Source: CAYPPG01 sp964412555 (GTDB taxonomy: Bacteria > Hinthialibacterota > Hinthialibacteria > Hinthialibacterales > Hinthialibacteraceae). Taken from it: DNA of 64,000 nucleotides. The position numbers and the translations under genes were made by a program. Every line of letters starts with the position of its first letter. Positions within the stretch are counted from its first letter, which is position 1. The notes beneath the pieces were generated by a model, which was given only the letters and a program-made list of their open reading frames with translations, searched no databases and was not told where the DNA came from. Below are positions 1 through 7,815 of the stretch, piece after piece. The stretch is from the NCBI GenBank assembly GCA_964412555.1, contig CAYPPG010000003.1, positions 1-64,000 on the forward strand. Reading direction: 5' to 3'.

Positions 1-100
1 CAACAGAAGCGCCGACTTCTTCGAGTTTGGCCTTGATCGATTCGGCTTCTTCTTTGCTGGCTCCTTCTTTAATCGGTTTCGGAGCATTGTCAACCAGGTC
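1..100 (-). pseudogene. rplL: 3' fragment of rplL (ribosomal protein L7/L12), truncated upstream and cut by the window edge
   Basis: Read on the minus strand from position 100 to 1, the sequence gives the conserved C-terminal segment of L7/L12: it begins DLVDNAPKPIKEG and continues KEEAESIKAKLEEVGASV up to the edge. In intact L7/L12 this stretch follows GLKEAK. Here the frame upstream of DLVD reads only S-T after a TGA, so similarity stops abruptly at position 100. The rest of L7/L12, including the dimerisation domain, is absent. The adjoining DNA encodes an unrelated protein remnant. The piece is therefore either a recombined gene tail or an assembly chimera at a contig end. It cannot make a functional L7/L12. 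Confidence 0.8.
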
Positions 101-117
101 TGTCGATCACTATTATG

Positions 118-660
118 CTACGTCACGCTACCATCTGAACTATAGTCCGTATATGAATTATAATCTAATAATGCATCCACAAAATTCTGAGAAGGATATA
201 ACATACTCGGATCGATCACCAAATCCCCTTCCGGAGCATCCGCCACATCCGCCAAATACACCGACAACTCTGCCACCCCCGGCCCATCCTGCCGCAGCTG
301 CCAGGTATTCGCCGTCCGGAAACGAATCGCTTCATCCTCGATCCGCTCCCCGTCGGCATTCAGCATATACGTTTCTACCGAGCGCAGGCGATGCACCGTT
401 TCACCATCCTTTTCGAAAACCAGCGGACGATCGATGTCGAGAGACTCCGCATACGGATTCACGACCTCGCCGTTGCGTTTGACCTCGCTGGTCAGCATGA
501 CCGCATCGATGTCGAAGCGGGCGGTGAGATAGTCGTCCGGATTCAGTTCGCCTCGTTGCAGGACATTCTTCAAATCCTGCAGGAAAGGTTCCCGAAGGAT
601 GACATCTTGCCTTGGTTATCCACTAAATAAATCGTATCACTATCGTACTTTCGGGAAGGT
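118..660 (-). pseudogene. Unrecognised gene remnant with an internal frameshift
   Basis: A 151-codon frame runs from about 573 to a stop at 118 and is acidic with protein-like composition (for example FDIDAVMLTSEVKRNGEVV). It has no good ATG; a TTG is the only start offered. Upstream, a different frame reads YDSDTIYLVDNQGKMSSFG until TGA near 572. That text joins naturally to LREPFLQDLKNVLQRGELNP of the main frame, so a one-base slip near 593-600 probably broke one gene. The LVIDPSMLYPS motif near the end faintly recalls the LVIDP motif that precedes SBBP beta-propeller repeats, but the match is too short to name the family. It lies 3' of the C25 protease gene on the same strand. Confidence 0.4.
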
Positions 661-724
661 AGGGATAGAATGAATACATAATGACGGGAACATGAAAATA
701 GTAGAGGAAGGCATTTTCTTCAAC

Positions 725-3700
725 CTATTTCCTCCCGGATGGTGTATAAAGAAACACATTGTTCTCATGCGTTTCCTCATCCACAATTTCATCAGGATCG
801 ATGGTCATTTTGAAGTATTCGATGTTCGAGGGGATGTTGATTCCTCCGGCGTTATAGGTTTCGCCGGCCTGTAAATCGATGATTCGAGGCACTTTTTGTG
901 TGATTTCCATCCCCCCCGGTTGTTTCACGGCCATTTCGATGACAATTTTCTCAGCCGGACTCTCCCCTTGATTCACGACCTCAAAATAAATTTGGTACAT
1001 TTGACCGTTTTGGATGGGTTCAACTTTTGTTCGAGATGCATCGAATATCAAATCGGCTTTTTTTCGTACATGAATCGAAGAGTATATTGTATTGTTTTCT
1101 TCATTTTCCTCTGTGATTTTACCCATGGAATCGATTTGCAAGAGGAGGTTGTGCTCACCCTCATTGTCGATCGGATCCCATCGCACCTGAACAGATGCCG
1201 TCTCTCCCGGATCAAGCCGCTCCACTTTATCCCCCTGCGGACCGACAGTCGTTTTCAATACCGATTTACTGCCATCTTTTTCAGAATAACCACTGATCGA
1301 GATATTCTCCGCCGTCGCCTTTCCCTGATTACGAACGGTTGCGGAAAGAAAAATCGTCTCGCCGGATCGGGGAGATTGCGGCTTCACGTGCATCGAATCC
1401 GGCACGAACACCAAATCCGGCCATTGACCGGTTGTCGAAAGAATAACAGGGGACGCTTCTTCTTCCCGCTCAATCACAATCGATCCATGCGCAACGGCCA
1501 CCTGACCGTCTTCGATCTTAATTCCATCGATCCCAATCGTCCGAAGCGCTTGATCGTCCGGAATACTCCCGTCAATCGTATCGATTTTCCGTGGATTCGA
1601 GGTGTATGTCCGCGTGGCGGTTGTATCACAGCCGGTCGCAGACCAGATCGTGAATTGAGCGATATTTCCAAGCGATTCAGGAATCTTCCATTCATAATTC
1701 CATTCGTTTCTCTGTTGACTCACCTGACCTTCGAGTTGAATGAAGCTCGGAAACGTAATCGTCGGATCACCAAGGATACAAAACTGATCTTTCGGTTCGA
1801 AACTCCGTAGATACGTTAATCCCAACAGTTGAGCCGCTAAAAAAATCTGTCCCTGCGTTCGCAAGCAGTACTGGAAAGCGGCTTCGTGCATTGCCCGCGC
1901 CAGCACGATATGATCGCTGGGATACCCGCGGCCGGTCGCGCCAATCAAGGTGATGGCGCCTCCTTCCGGATGGGTGAGTAAATCTTCCCCGATGGAAATG
2001 TTCCATTTATCACGCGGATAGTCGAATTTCGTCGTTTCACAAGTAAACGCCCAGATAATGGGCTGCATGCGTTGGTTTGTCATTTTTTTGACATCGGAAA
2101 ATTTCGAGCCGCCGCCAAAAAACATCCGCTCTTCCCCCATCACATTGGGAGCGCCATGACCGAAAAATTCCCACAAAAATACTCCTTGATCCAAAATATT
2201 TAAAATATCCTGCGTAGCCACCAAACTGGTCTTCGCCCGTAAAGTGGCGCGCAGCCGTTCGGGAAGATAGATATTGTCGATCAACGGATAATCGACAATA
2301 TGCCGTCGAATCAATCGAAATTCAGGTGGAATCCACTGTTCCACCAATTCGTCCGAATATTGTTCGAAGGTATCGTCCGTCAACAAAAAAATCCGGTTGA
2401 GCCAATCCCCCGCCAACGGATCATCCTTGTAACGAATCGTTTTCTCGACAACGGTTTCCAGTTCCGCTGCGGAACGAACCGGCCAGCGGGCGATCATCAT
2501 ATCCGGAACCGGATCGTCCGGCTCATCGCAACGGACAAACCAATTTTCCACCGCATACAATGTATGCTCTCGAAAACCGGGAACGATATTCACGACTTCG
2601 TTTTTGTACCGCCCCCAATAATCCCAGGTGGCGTCACCAACCAAAAGAACATAAGACGGTTTCGGATTTTGCCAATGAGAATACGCATGACGTAAAAAAT
2701 CACGAACAGCGTAAGGCGACAACCGGCCGTCGTGAAAGAGATCGAAAATATCCTCGATCGCAGTAAAACGGGAACTGTATCCATCCTTCCTCAATGAAAT
2801 TTGAAAAGGTTTGAGGATTTGTTTCCACTCTCCGGGAGCGATCAGAATCATATCCGCTTGTCGAGATTCGGATAACGTTAATGACCGGGAATGAAGAGAG
2901 GGCACGATTTCCAATGAAACATCTACAATCATGGATTTTGCAGACACAAAATAGTACTGCCACTCTTTACCGGTCTGCGGAAGTTGAACTGCTCCTTTTT
3001 TCGCTTGTGCAATCCCGATGTCATTCAACGCCCTGCCATCCTGACGAATCCACCAAATCCATTCGGCATCATCAGGAACAGTAGTGGTACGAACAGGAGT
3101 TGGTTTCAAAAACGGTTCCGGAGAAGAATACGGTTTGCAGGAATAACGAAATTCGATTGCATCCAGAAAAACACTGGTTGTATCAGGGCTATATGTTTTT
3201 TTCAATTGCGCACGAACGCGCAATTCATTCGTTCCGGCTTGCAGCTGTTGGGGAGCGATTTCCGAGGATGCCGTGAATATATCCCGTCCCGCCGGCCGGA
3301 GCTCGCATTCGATTGGATCCTCATTCAGTGTCACCTTCAAGGCATCGCTCGCCAAGGTGATATAAGAAGGTTGAGCAGCGAGTCGAAAAGAAATCTCCGC
3401 CGTCGCGGATTCCAAAACCTCCGGTAAAGCAAAAGAGATTTCCTTTTCACCTTCCTGCTGAAAATCATGCCACATCCAATAATCCGCCTGCTCCTCATTT
3501 TTTCCATGCTCATTCACGAAGATATGATCTTCTTCCAAACGGAATTCCCGGATAAGAGATTCCTCTGACGAAGGAACCATGGAGAGAGGTGTAGGAGAAA
3601 TGAGTTTATGATCCTCTTTTGATAGACTCACCCATGTCACCGCTTCGGGCGCATAGGGTGAAGAAGAGCGGGGAGCATAAAAGCAAAGAGAATCACCGGC

Positions 3701-4483
3701 TGTCAGTTTCCCTTCCGATTTGGGAGAGTTGTTTTGATCTACGATAAAAAAAGGGATTGGTCTTTTGTCTCGAAAACAGGCGATTTCTTCGATTCTCAAA
3801 TCATCTTCCATCAAGGGGAGGATGGAATCAGCAGGGATCGATACAATTCCTTCCCTGAATGTTCTGATTTTGATTCCTGGTTTTTGTATATAAACCGGCA
3901 TATCAACGGATGGAGCATTCCTGTCGATCCGGCGAAGCGGAGGAGCATTCAGAAACAATTGTTCTGCAACCGGATGCATATCTTTTGCAAAACGATCGAA
4001 AGAAAAAGGATCGACGGTGTTGAACTGAATTCGAATTTCTCCGTGCGGAAATACCATTTCGCTTTCCGCTGTATTACTTCGAGATCCCAGCGTCAATTGC
4101 AATGCAGCGATCCGGCATCCGTCAAGAAATCCCATTTCCCGAAAATGGACAAGCGGCTTGGCACTATACCGCTCAGCCGATGGAAACGTAATTTGATCCC
4201 CCGCTTTGATCACTTCACCCTTTTCTAAAGTCTGCCATTCGAACTGAGCAACGAAACAGGTTCCGTCGGAAATCGGCCCATGAGCGAAAAGTAAAGTCCG
4301 ATGCGTTTGTTCTTTTTCTTCTTCGGGAATATCCCAGCGGAGTACAATTTCATCGGCAAGATTTTGCTCTACAGAAAAAGAGGGAGAAAGAAGACGAGGT
4401 TCATTTTCCTCATTCCCATACGCCCATAGCTGTCCACACAGGAATGAAAGGATTGTCAAAAAATGAAGAAATCTTTTATTCAT
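725..4483 (-). CDS. Exported gingipain-like C25 family cysteine peptidase with two C-terminal CARDB domains
   Basis: Large (1252 aa) secreted protein. It starts MNKRFLHFLTILSFLCGQLWA, a Sec signal peptide. The frame is open 37 codons further upstream, but those codons lie inside the preceding gene. A Peptidase_C25 domain occupies roughly residues 510-930. It contains the YVLLVGDATWDYWG strand, the catalytic histidine in WEFFGHGAPN (about His776) and the catalytic cysteine in WAFTCETTKFD (about Cys815). The C-terminus has two CARDB-type Ig-like domains (PDLVFVPDSMHV... and ADLIFDASRTKV...) that usually serve adhesion or substrate binding. No typical Por sorting domain is seen. The first eight bases overlap the preceding small gene (ATGAATAA), suggesting translational coupling. 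Probable role: degradation of extracellular protein. Confidence 0.88.
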   Translation of the reverse strand: MNKRFLHFLTILSFLCGQLWAYGNEENEPRLLSPSFSVEQNLADEIVLRWDIPEEEKEQTHRTLLFAHGPISDGTCFVAQFEWQTLEKGEVIKAGDQITFPSAERYSAKPLVHFREMGFLDGCRIAALQLTLGSRSNTAESEMVFPHGEIRIQFNTVDPFSFDRFAKDMHPVAEQLFLNAPPLRRIDRNAPSVDMPVYIQKPGIKIRTFREGIVSIPADSILPLMEDDLRIEEIACFRDKRPIPFFIVDQNNSPKSEGKLTAGDSLCFYAPRSSSPYAPEAVTWVSLSKEDHKLISPTPLSMVPSSEESLIREFRLEEDHIFVNEHGKNEEQADYWMWHDFQQEGEKEISFALPEVLESATAEISFRLAAQPSYITLASDALKVTLNEDPIECELRPAGRDIFTASSEIAPQQLQAGTNELRVRAQLKKTYSPDTTSVFLDAIEFRYSCKPYSSPEPFLKPTPVRTTTVPDDAEWIWWIRQDGRALNDIGIAQAKKGAVQLPQTGKEWQYYFVSAKSMIVDVSLEIVPSLHSRSLTLSESRQADMILIAPGEWKQILKPFQISLRKDGYSSRFTAIEDIFDLFHDGRLSPYAVRDFLRHAYSHWQNPKPSYVLLVGDATWDYWGRYKNEVVNIVPGFREHTLYAVENWFVRCDEPDDPVPDMMIARWPVRSAAELETVVEKTIRYKDDPLAGDWLNRIFLLTDDTFEQYSDELVEQWIPPEFRLIRRHIVDYPLIDNIYLPERLRATLRAKTSLVATQDILNILDQGVFLWEFFGHGAPNVMGEERMFFGGGSKFSDVKKMTNQRMQPIIWAFTCETTKFDYPRDKWNISIGEDLLTHPEGGAITLIGATGRGYPSDHIVLARAMHEAAFQYCLRTQGQIFLAAQLLGLTYLRSFEPKDQFCILGDPTITFPSFIQLEGQVSQQRNEWNYEWKIPESLGNIAQFTIWSATGCDTTATRTYTSNPRKIDTIDGSIPDDQALRTIGIDGIKIEDGQVAVAHGSIVIEREEEASPVILSTTGQWPDLVFVPDSMHVKPQSPRSGETIFLSATVRNQGKATAENISISGYSEKDGSKSVLKTTVGPQGDKVERLDPGETASVQVRWDPIDNEGEHNLLLQIDSMGKITEENEENNTIYSSIHVRKKADLIFDASRTKVEPIQNGQMYQIYFEVVNQGESPAEKIVIEMAVKQPGGMEITQKVPRIIDLQAGETYNAGGINIPSNIEYFKMTIDPDEIVDEETHENNVFLYTPSGRK

Positions 4484-4850
4484 CGCGAGAGATAGGAGTC
4501 CAGCCGACCGGAATTTCACCTTTTGCCAAATCTTCATACGCATATTCATCCATGACACGTTCGCCCCACACGTTTTCCAGGTAAAGCCGTTCACCGACTT
4601 CCACTAAGTCATCCGCCCCAAAGGAAGAAGCCAACTCGCTTTGCCAGATCACATCTCCAACCGGCGTTTCATATCCGTAAAACATGAGTGTTTTCGGAGC
4701 CTGTTCGGCATAAAATTTCTGTAGGGCTTGGAACAATGGAGATGCACCATCTTCAGGATGGCCATCATACAGAAACACCGTTTCTTCCGTATATGCGCGC
4801 AACAAAATTCCCTCTTCATCAATATGAAATATTTCTGCCCGTTCGTACAT
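4476..4850 (-). CDS. Hypothetical acidic protein (124 aa), coupled to the C25 peptidase gene
   Basis: Begins MYERAEIFHIDEEGILLRAY. The frame continues 31 codons upstream, but that part is encoded by a palindromic repeat (4880-4896) and gives low-complexity text, so the internal ATG is preferred. The protein is small, acidic and soluble, with no signal peptide or membrane segment. No family was recognised. Its stop overlaps the start of the C25 peptidase gene by 8 bp, so the two are almost certainly cotranscribed. It might be a cytoplasmic partner or inhibitor, but only the coupling supports that. Confidence 0.65.
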   Translation of the reverse strand: MYERAEIFHIDEEGILLRAYTEETVFLYDGHPEDGASPLFQALQKFYAEQAPKTLMFYGYETPVGDVIWQSELASSFGADDLVEVGERLYLENVWGERVMDEYAYEDLAKGEIPVGWTPISRDE

Positions 4851-4879
4851 CTTACTACCAGAATCTTTAAAAACGTAGC

Positions 4880-4896
4880 GCCGGCATCTTGCCGGC
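4880..4896. repeat. Short palindrome of the GCCGGC-ATCTT-GCCGGC type
   Basis: Perfect 6-bp arms around a 5-base ATCTT loop. It belongs to the window-wide family whose arms vary but covary around a GGCATC..GCC core. It lies in the gap between rlpA and the 124-aa gene and creates a spurious upstream extension of the latter. Confidence 0.8.
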
Positions 4897-4970
4897 ATTG
4901 AAAATTGCCCCAAGACAGGGACGTTACTTTTATTATAAAGCATCCTTCAAAAAACGATAAGGAAAAGAAC

Positions 4971-5453
4971 TTAAATCGGTTCGATTCGAACCCGCACAAT
5001 TCCTTGTTGTTCAAAATCCAATCTCCTTGCCGCGGCGCGTGAAACATCGATAATTCTGTTTCGAATCGACGGTCCTCGATCGTTGATCCGCACAATAATC
5101 GATCTTCCATTTTCCAAATTCGTTACCCGCACTTTGGTATTGAATGGAAGTGAACGGTGCGCCGCAGTCAATTTATTCATATCGTACCGTTCTCCGCTGG
5201 CCGTTCGCCGGCCATGAAATTGCCGGCCATACCACGAAGCCAATCCCTCCATGGCGCCTGGTTTCGAAATTTGTGCTGTCGGACTTGGCTTCTCGGCAGG
5301 GCGTTCGGTTTTTTTGCCAAAGCCGAACGTAGGAATGGGAATGGGAATTCGAACAATCTTGATCCCCCCACACCCAGTCATCGAAACGATCAATATCCCA
5401 ATCAGAATGAACAATTCCAGACGGCTACTTCTTCGATTGTTGAATCTCGACAT
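4971..5453 (-). CDS. rlpA: RlpA family septal-ring lytic transglycosylase-like lipoprotein
   Basis: A 160-aa lipoprotein with a hydrophobic N-terminus (LFILIGILIVSMTGC) ending in a lipobox, cleaved before the Cys. A Pro-rich linker leads to a double-psi beta-barrel domain from about residue 68: GLASWYGRQFHGRRTASGE, then AAHRSLPFNTKVRVTN and the acidic NDRGP motif near the end. This is the RlpA core that cleaves naked peptidoglycan glycans in characterised homologues. The SPOR domain found in Escherichia coli RlpA is missing, so septal targeting must differ or be absent. GAGGG stands about 6 bp before the start. It sits upstream of the 124-aa gene and the C25 peptidase gene on the same strand. 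Confidence 0.9.
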   Translation of the reverse strand: MSRFNNRRSSRLELFILIGILIVSMTGCGGIKIVRIPIPIPTFGFGKKTERPAEKPSPTAQISKPGAMEGLASWYGRQFHGRRTASGERYDMNKLTAAHRSLPFNTKVRVTNLENGRSIIVRINDRGPSIRNRIIDVSRAAARRLDFEQQGIVRVRIEPI

Positions 5454-5630
5454 GATAATCCCTCAACTATTTCATGACTTCAAATCAATGATATTATGAA
5501 TAATTATATATAGGAAACCACAATGAGAGCAAAAGTCAAATGACCTTATCCGTTTCTCACTTAAAATCAAGCGAAAAATGTGTACCATCTTATGCAAACA
5601 ACGGATTTTCATAGAGAAAGGTTATACGAA

Positions 5631-6182
5631 ATGGTGATAGACTTTCTCCATTCCAAACCACCGGTAAAGACTTTCATAGCGTTCATCCAGTATAAATTTC
5701 CCGCATGGCTTGTCATCATCTCCCTTTGCATTTTGCTGATGGCCTGCGGAGAACAAAACCGGCAACATAATGTGCTGGAAAATTATCGCGTCATGATCGC
5801 TGGGAAGGAATGTACATTCGATTTACAAATGCTCTATTTGATTACGGTTCTGGAATTATACCGCCTGCATGTCGGAACCTATCCCTCCGTCGAAAACAAT
5901 CTGGATGCCTTGATCCACCAACCGGCTGTACTCGAAGCCACCGGAGAATGGCGGGGGCCTTATGTAGATTCGATTACCGCCATTCTCGATCCATGGGGAA
6001 ATCAATTCTACTATGCCATCGATGAACGCGGTAAAATCGATTTGCGCAGCCTCGGTCCGGACGGCATGGTGAGTGAAGACGATATCTCTGCGCAAGAACA
6101 ATATCCGAATTGGTACCGGGAAATGGAAAAATTATCCCAATTCGGTCCGATCCCTGTCCAGCCCAAAAGTGCCACGCAATAA
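5631..6182 (+). CDS. Lipoprotein with a GspG-like (T2SSG) pseudopilin C-terminal fold
   Basis: 183 aa. The ATG at 5631 is preferred because GAGAAAGG lies 9 bp upstream; earlier in-frame starts have no such site. The N-terminus has a hydrophobic segment ending LLMACGEQ, a lipobox, instead of a prepilin cleavage motif. The rest resembles the globular part of major pseudopilins: LYRLHVGTYPSVENNLDALI, RGPYVDSITAILDPWGN, then YYAID and SLGPDGMVSEDDI. In GspG these loops bind calcium. Here the pilin helix is replaced by a lipid anchor, so the protein should sit on a membrane rather than in a pseudopilus. It converges with the oxidoreductase gene across a hairpin terminator. Confidence 0.78.
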   Translation: MVIDFLHSKPPVKTFIAFIQYKFPAWLVIISLCILLMACGEQNRQHNVLENYRVMIAGKECTFDLQMLYLITVLELYRLHVGTYPSVENNLDALIHQPAVLEATGEWRGPYVDSITAILDPWGNQFYYAIDERGKIDLRSLGPDGMVSEDDISAQEQYPNWYREMEKLSQFGPIPVQPKSATQ

Positions 6183-6186
6183 GAAA

Positions 6187-6207
6187 GGGCAGGCGCAAAA
6201 CCTGCCC
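6187..6207. terminator. Bidirectional hairpin terminator candidate between convergent genes
   Basis: GGGCAGG-CGCAAAA-CCTGCCC: perfect 7-bp GC-rich stem with a 7-base loop, just after the stop of the lipoprotein gene and 34 bp past the end of the convergent oxidoreductase gene. The minus-strand side is followed by TTTCTTATT and the plus-strand side by a weaker AT-rich stretch, so it fits best as the terminator of the minus-strand gene. Confidence 0.6.
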
Positions 6208-6240
6208 AACTCATGATTCTTATTATAAGTGATTTTGATA

Positions 6241-7563
6241 TCAACTTCTGCGCCGTCTTCGCGGAGGACGCTGCAACACTCGCTGTCTTTCCTCATCGAA
6301 ATATAACACACGCCCTTGACGATACGATTCTACCGACATGGCAATCGTGACCATCGCTTTATACGCGATTTCCGTATCCAAAACCGGTTTTTCGCGTGTA
6401 CGAACGCAGTGGAAGAAGTTGTCCATATGATCGGGACGGGATTCGCATTCCATTTCGATCTCTTCCGCTCCGAATTTTTCCTTGAACTCTTTCTTGAACT
6501 CCGGTTGGGCGGTGACTGTAATGTGATCGACATGGCCTTCAAACTTACCGTGCGGAACCATCATGATCGTCCCTTGATGCCCGCGAATGAGGCCTGGAAT
6601 GTGGGTGTCGTTCGCCATGCTGGAAGAAAGCACGACCTGATGCTCGCCCGGATACTCCGCCATCAACGCAAAGGTGTCCGGTACTTCCCGAGTATCTTTA
6701 AACACATAAATCCCACCGCTGGCCATGACTTTATACGGAAATTGCGCTTCCGGCCAGCAAATGTTGAGCGGTGCCATCACGTGATAGAACAAGTCCGTCG
6801 CGATCCCGCCGGAATAATCCCAGAACTTGCGGAAACGGAAAAAACGGTCCGGATCCCAATCCCGTTTCGGCGTGGAACCAAGCCAGGTGTTCCAATCGAT
6901 ATAATCGTCCCCGTCGGCGTCCGGTCCGGCGTTGGGATCGATATCATAGTTCCATTCCCCGTCGATTGAATTGCGATGATAGGAGCCTTGACTCATAATG
7001 AGTTTCCCGATCATTCCCTCCTGCATCGCTTTTTTGGCTCTCCACCATTGATCACTGGAAGTGGTTTGGCTGCCGACTTGCAGAATGCGCTGGGTGGCCA
7101 GACGCGTTTCATGCACTTCCTTGGCTTCTTTGACGGTTTTCGTCATCGGTTTTTCGAGATAAACATCTTTCCCCTTTTTCATCGCGGCAATAGCGATAGG
7201 GGCATGCCAGTGATCGGGAGTCGCAATAATCACGGCATCGACATCGTCTCGTGAAATCACTTCACGGTAATCGCCGGTGCAGTCTTTCTCGTTTTCGGGA
7301 TCAAGTCCCGCTGCTTCGACCGCTTTTTTTCTTCTTTTGACATACACATCGCAAACCGCGACAAACTTGACGCCATCCTTTTTCCTCGCCCAACGCAGCA
7401 AACTGCTACCCCGGCCACCGACGCCGATGATCCCGACATTGACCTGATCATTCGCGCCTTCCGCGCCAAATGCCCGATATTCCCGAGCAGTCATCCCAGC
7501 GGCGATCCCAATTCCGGCCGCCTTGATAAAACTTCTACGTGAGGTATTTTGTTGTTCCGTCAT
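6241..7563 (-). CDS. Tat-exported Gfo/Idh/MocA family NAD(P)-dependent oxidoreductase
   Basis: 440 aa. The start MTEQQNTSRRSFIKAAG has AGGAGAGG upstream; 17 further upstream codons have no ribosome site. The twin-arginine motif SRRSFIKAAGIGIAAG predicts Tat export. A Rossmann fold follows (VGIIGVGGRGSSLLRW, then VCDVYVKRRKKAVEAAG), with the signature DVYLEKPMTK that carries the family lysine. Homologues oxidise or reduce sugars and cyclitols; exported forms are abundant in planctomycete-like bacteria and often act on glycan breakdown products. The C-terminus ends in an odd arginine-rich tail (PPRRRRRS). It is divergent from the GH116 gene, with a 252-bp gap that probably holds both promoters. 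Confidence 0.9.
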   Translation of the reverse strand: MTEQQNTSRRSFIKAAGIGIAAGMTAREYRAFGAEGANDQVNVGIIGVGGRGSSLLRWARKKDGVKFVAVCDVYVKRRKKAVEAAGLDPENEKDCTGDYREVISRDDVDAVIIATPDHWHAPIAIAAMKKGKDVYLEKPMTKTVKEAKEVHETRLATQRILQVGSQTTSSDQWWRAKKAMQEGMIGKLIMSQGSYHRNSIDGEWNYDIDPNAGPDADGDDYIDWNTWLGSTPKRDWDPDRFFRFRKFWDYSGGIATDLFYHVMAPLNICWPEAQFPYKVMASGGIYVFKDTREVPDTFALMAEYPGEHQVVLSSSMANDTHIPGLIRGHQGTIMMVPHGKFEGHVDHITVTAQPEFKKEFKEKFGAEEIEMECESRPDHMDNFFHCVRTREKPVLDTEIAYKAMVTIAMSVESYRQGRVLYFDEERQRVLQRPPRRRRRS

Positions 7564-7815
7564 TCTTGTGCCTCTCCTGTTCTTTACAACTTCTCCTGTA
7601 CTCCGCTCCCGCATTTGTGAAGAGGAGGTTTGTATGAATATAATAACTGCACATGGTTCATGAAGAGAAGGGCTACAATTTCTACATCATTCAAGAAATG
7701 ACCTCATTCTCAAAAAAATCGGTAAAAGGCAGTGTTTTCCGTTACTTTGTGCTATCTTCTTTTAAAGAGTTATACTTACACTCAATATTCCAACGATCTC
7801 CGGAGAACAAGCAAT

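Noticed and set aside
896..1810. Long plus-strand frame (304 codons) inside the C25 peptidase region
   Set aside because: Antisense to a well-supported peptidase with catalytic motifs; its residues are Arg/Phe/His-rich, as expected for a shadow frame.
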